A stretch of 55,300 nucleotides of DNA from an uncultured Anaerolineae bacterium. Its GTDB lineage: Bacteria > Chloroflexota > Anaerolineae > Aggregatilineales > Phototrophicaceae. Positions 27,281 to 35,076 of the stretch are shown here, piece by piece. Position 1 is the stretch's first letter, and each line of letters opens with the position of its first letter. Below the pieces are notes generated by a model. That model made no database searches, was not told the origin of the DNA, and worked only from the letters and a program-made list of their open reading frames with translations. The stretch spans positions 1-55,300 of the forward strand of contig CALDYP010000015.1 of the NCBI GenBank assembly GCA_937944445.1, in the 5' to 3' direction. The translations under genes were made by a program, and so were the position numbers.

Positions 27281-27943
27281 TCAGCCTGTCTTGCGGGGGC
27301 GTTTGCGCTTCTTGGCGGGCAGATGCGGCTTCAGCAGGCTCCAAAGCTCAGCTTGAACGGCCTCAATCGACTGCGCCGCCGAAACGCGCAGCCAACGTTC
27401 AGGCTGCTCGGCGATGAGCGCCTCATAGCCGGCGTGGACGCGCTGATGATAGGCTAGCTCTTTGTCGTCCAGTCGGTTCCAGTCCTCGCTCATCAACAGG
27501 CGACCGCGCCGCCGCCGCTCAAGGCCGACGCGCGGGTCAAGGTCGAGGTAGATCGTCAAGTCAGGGGTGAGGCCGCCCGTAGCAAATTGCAGGATGTGCC
27601 GCAGCGCGTTCAGATCGAGGCCGTGCCCATAACCCTGATAGGCCATCGTCGAATCCGCGTAGCGGTCACACAGCACAATTCCACCCTGCGCCAAAAAGGG
27701 GCGGATCACCTGCGCCACCAACTGCGCCCGCGACGCGCAGAACAGTAGCAGTTCCGCCTCGGCGGTCATGTTGGTGTTGGTCAGGTTGTCGACGACAATG
27801 GCGCGGATTTGGTCGCCGATGGGCGTGCCGCCCGGCTCACGGGTCAGCAGCACCTCATAGCCGCGCTCGCTGAGCGCCGCCGCAAGCGCGCGCGCTTGGG
27901 TTGTCTTGCCGCTGCCGTCAATGCCTTCAAAGGTGATGAACAT
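27281..27943 (-). CDS. tmk: Thymidylate kinase
   Basis: Phosphorylates dTMP to dTDP for DNA synthesis. The P-loop GIDGSGKTT (7-15), the TREPGGTPIGDQIR loop (about 35-48), and DRYADSTMAYQGYG (about 91-104) with the LID Arg-rich stretch (ERRRRGR) are all in place. The chain of 220 residues ends in an extra Lys/Arg-rich tail. The frame is open to 27985, but the ATG at 27943 has AGGGGG upstream and begins exactly at the family N-terminus. Confidence 0.95.
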   Translation of the reverse strand: MFITFEGIDGSGKTTQARALAAALSERGYEVLLTREPGGTPIGDQIRAIVVDNLTNTNMTAEAELLLFCASRAQLVAQVIRPFLAQGGIVLCDRYADSTMAYQGYGHGLDLNALRHILQFATGGLTPDLTIYLDLDPRVGLERRRRGRLLMSEDWNRLDDKELAYHQRVHAGYEALIAEQPERWLRVSAAQSIEAVQAELWSLLKPHLPAKKRKRPRKTG

Positions 27944-28014
27944 GCCACGCCCCCTGCGATGCTTGGCCAGAACTCGCCCTAGCATAGCAAACGGGCGCGC
28001 CCCTCGATAAGGCT

Positions 28015-28383
28015 CTATTTGCGGCGTCGCTTGATCAACTCACCCTCGTCGTCGAGCGAGTAACTTGGCGGCTCGGCGAGCAGATCGCGCAGGCGCTGGC
28101 GGCGGTCGTCGTCCAACTGCGCCAACAGTTCTTGCAGGTCGCGGTTGTCATTTTTCTGTTTGTCGCTCTGTTGCTCTAACCCAACCGTTTCAACTGTCAG
28201 CTTGGTGAGGTAAAAAATCGAGATGGTGGCCACCAGCGCGCTGATCGCCAGCACGATCGTCATGGTCAGCATGCCCGGGTTGAAGGCATCCTCGATGCTG
28301 ATGATACCCATGATCGCGATCACTGTGCCGACGACCGTCCAGATGCGCCGCACCGTTTGTCCTGCCGCCTCAAAATGCCCCAT
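28015..28383 (-). CDS. Small two-span membrane protein with acidic/helical tail
   Basis: A 122-residue protein: two membrane helices (about 12-32 and 37-62) and a hydrophilic tail with a helical stretch (about 68-100) ending in Arg/Lys. The ATG at 28383 is directly preceded by GGAGGAGCA, a clear ribosome site, so the longer frame to 28422 is not used. No family was recognised. Confidence 0.72.
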   Translation of the reverse strand: MGHFEAAGQTVRRIWTVVGTVIAIMGIISIEDAFNPGMLTMTIVLAISALVATISIFYLTKLTVETVGLEQQSDKQKNDNRDLQELLAQLDDDRRQRLRDLLAEPPSYSLDDEGELIKRRRK

Positions 28384-28466
28384 TGCTCCTCCCTGCACAA
28401 ACGTTGGTCGTGCCTTGATCATGAGTCATCGTTCTGACTACAGCGTTGAGTAAAGCTATCGCCTGT

Positions 28467-29024
28467 CTAGCAAGTGTGAACGTCTTGGCAAATTCTGCGA
28501 CGCGCCGTCGCCTCCGGCGGTTCGTGTTGGGCGTTAAAGCTGCCTGTCTCGGCCTCTGCCAGCGCCAGCCGCTCAGAATATGCTGCGGCCTCGCTGTGTT
28601 TGGTGTGACGCATCAAGCGGTAGACGCGCCACTGCAAGCCTGCGACGATGAAATACGGCAGGGCATAAGCGCCAAAAACCAAGACGCCCATCAGCCACAG
28701 CGTGGATTGGGTGATCAGGTTGAATACTAGGGTAGGGATGAGGAATGACATGCTCACGCCGCCGAACAGGGCCGCCATCGCCCCCCACTGCGGCGCATAT
28801 CGCCCGCGCCAACTCCCGATCAGCGCGATGACGTTCACGGCCAGCATCACCCAAGCGATGTTGACGAGCGGCGGCATCGCTGCGCCGCTTAAGCTCTGTG
28901 TGGAGTACAGGTTCAGCAAGGAGATGAAACACCATGCGCTGGCTATGCCGGTTCCAAAGGATGCCAAGCGGCGGGCGCGCTGGATGAGGTCTGCACGGTT
29001 TGGGCGCTTCTTCTTCTTGTTCAT
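28467..29024 (-). CDS. Four-span membrane protein
   Basis: A 185-residue protein with a Lys/Arg-rich N-terminus (KKKKRP), four hydrophobic segments (about 24-44, 52-72, 82-104, 110-132) and a hydrophilic C-terminal tail. The last helix ends in YALPYFIVAGLQWRVYRL, which resembles the same region of the neighbouring gene upstream (YSLPHLVLGLAQWEL), so the two are probably diverged duplicates. The start follows the upstream stop by 3 bases. Function unknown. Confidence 0.72.
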   Translation of the reverse strand: MNKKKKRPNRADLIQRARRLASFGTGIASAWCFISLLNLYSTQSLSGAAMPPLVNIAWVMLAVNVIALIGSWRGRYAPQWGAMAALFGGVSMSFLIPTLVFNLITQSTLWLMGVLVFGAYALPYFIVAGLQWRVYRLMRHTKHSEAAAYSERLALAEAETGSFNAQHEPPEATARRRICQDVHTC

Positions 29025-29027
29025 CGT

Positions 29028-29534
29028 TTAGTGCCCCACTGCCGCTTGCAGCCGCTGGCCGCGCTGAGTTTGCGGTGTTTCGTCCTCTGCGCGGATGACT
29101 GCCTCATCGGGCAGCGTCAGGCGGTCAACGTCGGGCGTGCTGTCGTGCTCATCGGGGGGCATTGCGGTACGGCCTGCCAACTCCCACTGCGCCAAGCCGA
29201 GCACCAGATGCGGCAGGCTGTAGACCAACGCCCCCAGCAAGGCCACGATCACCGGCACGTATAAATCGAGCGCCGTGCTGAACATGAACGCCACGACCGC
29301 CGCGCTGAACAGCGTGATGAACGCGCCCAGCCGCAGCCAGCGCAAGCTGACGACGCTGCCCATCACCACAAAGAGCTGCGTCAAGAACAGCGCCACCGTG
29401 ATGAACGCTGGCGTGCTGCCCCCGACCGTCTGCATGAGCACCACCAAGTAGACCGCGGCCATGCCCGCCGCCACCAGCGCCAGCCCCCTCTTGCGGCGGC
29501 GCACCTCTGCACGTTTCAGCCGTTTGCGTTTCAT
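29028..29534 (-). CDS. Four-span membrane protein, paralogue of the downstream gene
   Basis: A 168-residue protein with a very basic N-terminus (residues 2-16), four hydrophobic segments (about 18-38, 45-65, 70-90, 95-118) and an acidic tail. Topology, length and the last-helix sequence match the gene that follows it. The basic start and acidic end suggest an inside-in orientation. Function unknown. Confidence 0.72.
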   Translation of the reverse strand: MKRKRLKRAEVRRRKRGLALVAAGMAAVYLVVLMQTVGGSTPAFITVALFLTQLFVVMGSVVSLRWLRLGAFITLFSAAVVAFMFSTALDLYVPVIVALLGALVYSLPHLVLGLAQWELAGRTAMPPDEHDSTPDVDRLTLPDEAVIRAEDETPQTQRGQRLQAAVGH

Positions 29535-29595
29535 GAGTAGAAGCGCCTCTAAATCTTGTCATCAGTCGATACGCTCACTATACACCAGAATTGGC

Positions 29596-30756
29596 TCAGC
29601 GCGTTGTCAAAATTGTGAGATGAGCGGTCTGGGCGTCGAACGGCTGCGACCATGTGAGCGTGAGGTGGCGCGCGTCGTCGCTGGCGAGCTGTGGCGCGTC
29701 GAACAGGCGGCCCGTGCGCAGCAGCGGCTGAACGCCCGCCAAGCGCCCCTCGCGGAAGTAGATCATGCCTGTTGTGCCTGCCCAGACCGCCGCCACTGGC
29801 AGCGTGTCCGTGTCTGCTGGCAGGGGGCGCAGCCAAGCCACCGCTGCCTCGCCGGGGGCAGCGGTGAACGCGCCATCGCCGTTGTAGGTCGTGTCGAACG
29901 GCTCGCTGCCCACGCTGAGGCGCAGTGGGGACGCCGGCAGATGTCGGCCTGTCGCGCGGTCGGTCACGCTCAGCAGGCCATGACTGCTCCCATCGGCGCG
30001 GACGACCTGCCAGAAGACGTAGGTGCTGGCGGCGTCGTGCGCCACGTGCAGCGCGTCGATGCGCTCCGTCAGCGGCAGGGCTGGCAGCCGTTCGACGTGT
30101 TCGACGCCGTGCAGCGCGTCGTCGCGCAGTTGGCCGCGCCACAGCGAACGGTCATCGATCCAGTAGAGCCACACCACGCCGTCGCGCGTTGGCGTCAGGG
30201 CGGGCAGGATGCCGCGGGCGTTCAGCGCGACGGTGAAGGTCGGGCGGCCATCGGCGTTGAGCGCCCGCGCGTAGAGCGCCTCGCTGCCGAGCGGCCCCTG
30301 CGCCCACACCAACTGCACGCGCCCGTCCCCCAACGGCAGCGCCGCATACGAGGTGGTGAGCGCCGTGCTGTGAACGACCGGGCCAAGCTCGGCTACCAGA
30401 TCGGGCGTGATCAACGCGCTTTGCAGCCGCAGCTCATCGGCCTCGGCGCTGCGGTCGATCCACAGCCAATGCGCGCGGCGGTTCGCGGCGGGCAGCACAC
30501 GGTAGCGCATCGGATACCACGCCCGCAGCGCGAGGATGCGGCTGCGCTGGCCGTCGCTGGCCATGTGGCGCGTCTCGCCGTCCTGCGGCTGCGTCCATGC
30601 GAGCCACGTCTGCTGCGTCGTGGTCAGCAGGGCGGGCGCGTCGGCGGTGGGGGCGTGGGCGAAGACGCGCGGCGCGCCCCACGGCGTGCTGGGGGGTGGG
30701 GGCGGCGGCGCGCAGGCCGTCAGCAGCAGCCCCAGCAGGCAGGCGAGCCGCCTCAC
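29596..30756 (-). CDS. Lipoprotein with beta-propeller-like fold
   Basis: A 386-residue protein with a lipoprotein signal: a hydrophobic stretch and the lipobox LLTAC with Cys15, then a Pro-rich linker (16-22). The body has repeated beta segments containing Trp-rich blades such as WLAWTQP, VQLVWAQG, VWLYWIDD, YVFWQVV and LTLTWSQP at about 45-residue intervals, which suggests a six- or seven-bladed propeller. It overlaps the upstream lipoprotein gene by 4 bp (ATGA), so they are expressed together. Ligand unknown. Confidence 0.78.
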   Translation of the reverse strand: MRRLACLLGLLLTACAPPPPPPSTPWGAPRVFAHAPTADAPALLTTTQQTWLAWTQPQDGETRHMASDGQRSRILALRAWYPMRYRVLPAANRRAHWLWIDRSAEADELRLQSALITPDLVAELGPVVHSTALTTSYAALPLGDGRVQLVWAQGPLGSEALYARALNADGRPTFTVALNARGILPALTPTRDGVVWLYWIDDRSLWRGQLRDDALHGVEHVERLPALPLTERIDALHVAHDAASTYVFWQVVRADGSSHGLLSVTDRATGRHLPASPLRLSVGSEPFDTTYNGDGAFTAAPGEAAVAWLRPLPADTDTLPVAAVWAGTTGMIYFREGRLAGVQPLLRTGRLFDAPQLASDDARHLTLTWSQPFDAQTAHLTILTTR

Positions 30757-31178
30757 GGCGCGGGGATCACTTCAATCGTCAGCAGGGCGCTGTCGCTGCG
30801 CTGGCCGTCGGGGCGATAGGCGATGGCCTCCACCGCCCGCAAGCCGACCCCCTGCGCCGTCCAGTTGATCTGCGCGCGGAAGACGGGCGCAGCCACCACG
30901 TCGAACGGGTTCACTTGGTTGAGCAGCGCGCCGTCGATGTACAGCTCCACCTTGCTGACGCCCTGCGTCGCGTCGCGCGCCACCACGTCAAACGCAAACG
31001 TCGTCCCGTCGATCACCTGCACGTTGTTCGGCGGGTCGATGATCTCCACGGTGGGCAGGTCAGGCGTCGGAATGGGCGTCGGGGCGGGCTGAGCGAGGTT
31101 GCAGGCCAGCAGCGCCGCCAGCGCCGCAAGGCCGCGCCCGAACGCGCCCAAGATGCGAGAAACTCGTGAAACTGTCAC
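30753..31178 (-). CDS. Lipoprotein with Ig-like domain
   Basis: A 141-residue protein: signal with lipobox LLAC (Cys26), a Pro/Thr linker (about 30-42), and a single Ig-like domain (about 43-138) with [29 protein letters not shown] and [11 protein letters not shown], the pattern of bacterial Ig-like surface domains that present a ligand-binding face. It starts with GTG. The partner encoded next is a propeller lipoprotein. It diverges from trmD. Confidence 0.78.
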   Translation of the reverse strand: MTVSRVSRILGAFGRGLAALAALLACNLAQPAPTPIPTPDLPTVEIIDPPNNVQVIDGTTFAFDVVARDATQGVSKVELYIDGALLNQVNPFDVVAAPVFRAQINWTAQGVGLRAVEAIAYRPDGQRSDSALLTIEVIPAP

Positions 31179-31264
31179 AGCCGATCCTTGTATCGGGGTG
31201 GGTTGTTGGTCACAATGCGGCCAATTATACAGCCTGCCGACCGCCCCACAATGACGGAGCCGCC

Positions 31265-32002
31265 ATGCGCGTTGACATCCTCACCCTGTTCCCGCAGATG
31301 TTCGCCCCACTTCAGCACAGCATGATGTGGAAGGCACAGGCGCACGGCTTCCTCACGCTGCGCCTGCACGACATCCGCGACTACGCCACCAGCGCCTACC
31401 GCCAAGTGGACGACACGCCCTATGGCGGTGGCGGCGGCATGGTGATGAAAGTTGACGTGCTCGCCCGCGCGGTTGAAGCTGTGCGTGGGGACGACCCGTG
31501 CCCGGTCATCCTCATGGGGCCGACAGGGCGCGTGTTCACTCATCAAGTCGCCTGTGAACTGTCGCGGCTGTCGCGGATGATCCTGCTGTGCGGTCACTAT
31601 GAAGGCGTCGATGAGCGCGTCCGTGAGTTGCTCATCACCGATGAGATCAGCATCGGCGATTACGTGCTGACGGGCGGCGAGCTGGCCGCGATGGTGATCG
31701 TCGATGCCGTCGTGCGCCAGATTCCGGGCGTGCTCGGCGCGGAGGGCGCGGCCGCTACCGAAAGCCACGCGGACGGGCTGCTGGAGGGGCCGCACTACAC
31801 CCGCCCGCTGGCGTTCCGCGGGCTGACTGTGCCGCAGGTGCTGCGCACGGGCAACCACGCGGCTGTCGCCCGCTGGCGGCGCAAGCAAGCCATCCTGCGC
31901 ACGCTGCGCCACCGCCCAGAGCTGCTGCTCACCGCCCCCCTGAGCGAAGACGACCGCTACTTGCTCGCGGAGGCCATCGCTGAGGCGGCCAACCTCACAT
32001 AG
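31265..32002 (+). CDS. trmD: tRNA (guanine37-N1)-methyltransferase TrmD
   Basis: TrmD uses S-adenosylmethionine to methylate G37 of tRNAs with G at position 36, preventing frameshifts. The 245-residue protein starts with [13 protein letters not shown] and contains [13 protein letters not shown], the trefoil-knot SAM site [13 protein letters not shown], and [15 protein letters not shown], all diagnostic. The ATG at 31265, with ACGGAG upstream, replaces an upstream extension to 31166. It stands outside the usual rpsP-rimM-trmD-rplS operon. Confidence 0.97.
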   Translation: MRVDILTLFPQMFAPLQHSMMWKAQAHGFLTLRLHDIRDYATSAYRQVDDTPYGGGGGMVMKVDVLARAVEAVRGDDPCPVILMGPTGRVFTHQVACELSRLSRMILLCGHYEGVDERVRELLITDEISIGDYVLTGGELAAMVIVDAVVRQIPGVLGAEGAAATESHADGLLEGPHYTRPLAFRGLTVPQVLRTGNHAAVARWRRKQAILRTLRHRPELLLTAPLSEDDRYLLAEAIAEAANLT

Positions 32003-32008
32003 GCACGC

Positions 32009-34195
32009 CTAGATCGGCATCCGCAGCCAGTAGCGGCGGTAGGCGCGTGTCTCATCCAGCAGCGCGTTCAGCCGCCGCATGAGCGCGGGCTGTGCGTTGG
32101 ACGAGCGGCCAGCGCGGCGGCTTACAGCGTAGACCTCCGGCGTGAGCGGCGTCAGGTCAAGCTCGGTGTGTGCGTGGATCCACGCCAGCGCCGTGTGGAC
32201 GGTCGCCTCGGTGTGGCCGACGCGCGCCGCCAGCCGATCGACCGGCGCGCGCCCGTCGCGGGCCAGCGCATACTTGAGCATGCCCATCAACTGGCGCAGC
32301 AGCCCCTCTGCGTCGTCGACGGGGGCGGCGTGCCCCAGCAGCACGAGCGCCTCTGGGCGGGCAGCGCTCAAGGCGGCCTGCCACACGCGGTGAGACGGCG
32401 GCGGCCCGGCCACGATCAGCGTTGTCGTCGGCGCGAGCTGCAAGCGGCTGACAGCCGGCGCGGCGATCCCCTCCGCCCACAGCAGCGCGTCGGGGTGCTG
32501 CGCCAGCGCGTCGGCCAGCGGAGGGGCTTCCTGCCGCCGATCGATCACGCGGTAAGTCGGCAGGCGCGGCGCAGCGGGCGCGTCGGCGGCGGGCGTCGCG
32601 CTGATCCACTCCAAGAGCGCCTCGCGCTTGCCGCGGAACACGTTCGCGCGCAGGGTGTACGTCAAGTCGAAGCGCCCTTCTGGCCGCGGCGCGTCCCCAA
32701 CTGACCACCACTTCACGCGCTGCTCGGTGTGGCCGTCGCTCACGGTGATCTCGAGGTGGTCGCGCGTCTTGCCCAACTGCCGCTCGTTGACCAGCGTGAG
32801 GCCGGTCGTCAGGAAGCGCAGCGGCGGGTTGCCGTTGCCGAACGGGGCCAGCGCGTTGAGTTCGTCGGCCAGCGCCAGCGTCGCCTCGTGCAGCGCCAAC
32901 GTGCCATCGACGGGCGGCGTTTCAGGGACGCCCGCCGCTTGCAGCATGGCGTGGACGGCCTGTGAGAAGCCACGCTGAAAGTCGGGCAGGCGCTCTGTTG
33001 GCAGGCGCAGGCCGGCGGCCATCGTGTGCCCGCCGTAGCCGCTCAGCAGGTGAGCTTGCGCCCGCAGCGCCGCGACCAGATCGCACCCCGCCACCGAACG
33101 CGCCGACCCGCTCAGCAGGCCGTCGCGCTCCGACAGCACCACCGCCGGCCGCCCATAGGTTTCGACAAGGCGGCTGGCGACGATCCCGACAACGCCGGTG
33201 TGCCACTCCGCGCCGTGCACCACCAGCGCCGCGTACTTCAACAGGGCAGGATCCGCCTCGATCTGGGCGACGGCGGCATCATAGACCGCGTTCGTCAAGA
33301 AGCGCCGCTCTTGGTTGAGCAGCTCCAGTTCGTTCACTCGCTCGGCGATGACAGCAGGGTCCTCCGTCGTGAGCAGCTCGACGGCGGGGGCGGCGTGCGC
33401 CAGCCGCCCGATGGCGTTCAGGCGCGGCGCAATCGTGAAGCCGATGGTCGCCTCATCGAGTGTCTCAGGGGGCACCTCGGCGCGCTCAAGGATGGCCTTC
33501 AGCCCCGCGCGGGGCCGCTCGCGCAGGATTTGCAGCCCCCGCTGAAGCCAGTAGCGCGTATCGTCCACGAGCACCATCACGTCAGCGACGATCCCCACCG
33601 CCACCAAGTCCAACAGGTGATCCGACGGGCGATCGTGGAAGAGGCCGCGCACCAACTGATAGGCCACGCCGACGCCCGGCAGGTGGCGCATCGGGTGGCG
33701 CTCCGGCAGGCGCATCGGGTTCACCAGCGCGGCGGCCTGCGGCAGCGTCGGCGGCAGCGCGTGATGATCCGTCACGACGGTATCGACGCCTTGCGCGGCG
33801 GCGTAGGCGATGCTCTCGTGGGCAGCGATGCCTGTGTCACAGGTCAGCAGCAGGCCGACTCCGTCGAGCTTGGCTTGCAGCGTTGGCAGGTGGACGCCGT
33901 GCCCCTCGCTGAAGCGGTCGGGGATGTGATAAGTGACGTCCGCGCCCAACTCGCGCAGGGCGGCCACTAGCAGGGCGGTGCTCGTCTGGCCGTCCACGTC
34001 GAAATCGCCCCAGATCAGGATGCGCTCGCCGCGCGCGATGGCCTGCTGCACGCGCGCGACGGCCTGCGGCAGATCGGGCAGGGCATCCGGCGGGGCCGGG
34101 GTGTAGTGCTCAGGGTGTAGAAAGGCGCGGGCGGCTTCCTCGGTCACGATGCCCAGCCGCGCCAACCGCGCTTGAATCAACGGGTGAAGGGGCAT
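32009..34195 (-). CDS. recJ: Single-stranded-DNA-specific exonuclease RecJ
   Basis: A 5'-3' exonuclease for single-stranded DNA, used in recombination and repair. The DHH phosphoesterase motifs are complete: DFDVDG (64-69), LTCDTGI (about 118-124) and TDHHALP (142-148); the DHHA1 domain with GGHTMAAGLRLP lies near 375-390. At 728 residues it exceeds the usual 560-580 by a C-terminal part (about 560-728) that holds a helicase-like Ala/Pro-rich segment and a winged-helix-like end. It follows the helicase/helicase/nuclease trio after 62 bp in the same direction and converges with trmD. Confidence 0.95.
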   Translation of the reverse strand: MPLHPLIQARLARLGIVTEEAARAFLHPEHYTPAPPDALPDLPQAVARVQQAIARGERILIWGDFDVDGQTSTALLVAALRELGADVTYHIPDRFSEGHGVHLPTLQAKLDGVGLLLTCDTGIAAHESIAYAAAQGVDTVVTDHHALPPTLPQAAALVNPMRLPERHPMRHLPGVGVAYQLVRGLFHDRPSDHLLDLVAVGIVADVMVLVDDTRYWLQRGLQILRERPRAGLKAILERAEVPPETLDEATIGFTIAPRLNAIGRLAHAAPAVELLTTEDPAVIAERVNELELLNQERRFLTNAVYDAAVAQIEADPALLKYAALVVHGAEWHTGVVGIVASRLVETYGRPAVVLSERDGLLSGSARSVAGCDLVAALRAQAHLLSGYGGHTMAAGLRLPTERLPDFQRGFSQAVHAMLQAAGVPETPPVDGTLALHEATLALADELNALAPFGNGNPPLRFLTTGLTLVNERQLGKTRDHLEITVSDGHTEQRVKWWSVGDAPRPEGRFDLTYTLRANVFRGKREALLEWISATPAADAPAAPRLPTYRVIDRRQEAPPLADALAQHPDALLWAEGIAAPAVSRLQLAPTTTLIVAGPPPSHRVWQAALSAARPEALVLLGHAAPVDDAEGLLRQLMGMLKYALARDGRAPVDRLAARVGHTEATVHTALAWIHAHTELDLTPLTPEVYAVSRRAGRSSNAQPALMRRLNALLDETRAYRRYWLRMPI

Positions 34196-34257
34196 GGGTG
34201 TCTACTCGGGCAGCAGTTCGCAAAAATCGACCGATGTAGGCTTGTGATGTCGTCCGC

Positions 34258-35076
34258 TCAAAACTCCACCTCGGCGATCTGGTCAAGGTCGAGCGTGAAG
34301 GCGTCGAGCGCCTCGGCTTCGTCGGGGTCATAGTCGCTCAGCGCGCCGGCGGCCCGCCCGCGGTCGCACAGCGAGCGGTAGACGCAGAACTTGCAGCGCG
34401 CGCGGTCGTCCGTCAGCGGGAAGCGGCGGGCGCAGTCGATCTCGTCCAGCAGGTGCGTCAGGCGCGCGTGGTCGCGCTCGAATTGGGCGGCGCTGTAGGC
34501 GAACTCGTGCGTTTGGCCGGTCGCGGCGTACCAGTAGACCATGCGGATGCGGTCGGGGTCGATGGGCTGGCCGTCGGCGCTCAGCGCAGCGCCGCCCAAC
34601 GCCAGCACGAGCGGGTAGACGAAGGTCTGCGCGCGCTGGGCGACCGTCTCGCGCTTGGGGTAGCGGCTCGTCTTCCAATCGACGATGAGCGCCTGATCGT
34701 CGCGCCGCAGCACGAGGTCAAACTTGGCGGTGAGGGTGTGCGCGCCGACGGCCACCGTCAGCAAGACCTCGGCCTGTCCCTCGCCTGCCAGCGCATAGCC
34801 CGACTGCAAGTAGCGTTCGAACCAGTCGCGCAGAGTGGGATCGGTCAGGTGCTGTTTGAAGAGCGCCTCCGGCACGCCCGCCTGATGCTGCTGCACCAAG
34901 CGATGGAAGCGCTCACCGCGCGCGAGGTGCGCCTCAAGCTCCAGCAGGTCGTCCACCTCGGGGGCGGGCCACCGCTGCTGACGCACGTAGCGCAGCTCAA
35001 AACGCCGTGGGCAGTCGAGGTAATCCTGTAGGCTGCTCTGGCTGAAGGTGAAATCGTCGGGGATGCTGCGGTTCAT
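34258..35076 (-). CDS. PD-(D/E)XK nuclease with 4Fe-4S cysteines (Cas4/AddB-C type)
   Basis: A 272-residue stand-alone nuclease of the RecB/Cas4 family. Catalytic residues are visible: Glu103, Asp120, Asp133-x-Lys135 (IVDWKTSR) and the Gln150-x3-Tyr154 motif. Four cysteines match an iron-sulfur cluster arrangement: Cys22 (DCPRRF) and Cys228, Cys231, Cys237 (CKFCVYRSLC). The frame is open to 35190, but the ATG at 35076 overlaps the helicase stop by 4 bp (ATGA) and begins where the family begins. Such nucleases cut DNA unwound by a partner helicase, here most likely the two encoded just upstream. No CRISPR array is in the window, so a Cas4 role is unlikely. Confidence 0.9.
   Translation of the reverse strand: MNRSIPDDFTFSQSSLQDYLDCPRRFELRYVRQQRWPAPEVDDLLELEAHLARGERFHRLVQQHQAGVPEALFKQHLTDPTLRDWFERYLQSGYALAGEGQAEVLLTVAVGAHTLTAKFDLVLRRDDQALIVDWKTSRYPKRETVAQRAQTFVYPLVLALGGAALSADGQPIDPDRIRMVYWYAATGQTHEFAYSAAQFERDHARLTHLLDEIDCARRFPLTDDRARCKFCVYRSLCDRGRAAGALSDYDPDEAEALDAFTLDLDQIAEVEF

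Noticed and set aside
29461..30819. 452-residue plus-strand ORF
   Set aside because: Antisense to two genes with lipoprotein signals; no domain seen.
31166..31264. Extended TrmD start
   Set aside because: The family begins at 31265, which also has its own ribosome site.
34258..35076. Cas4 of a CRISPR system
   Set aside because: No CRISPR array, cas1 or cas2 in the window; the operon with helicases fits repair better.
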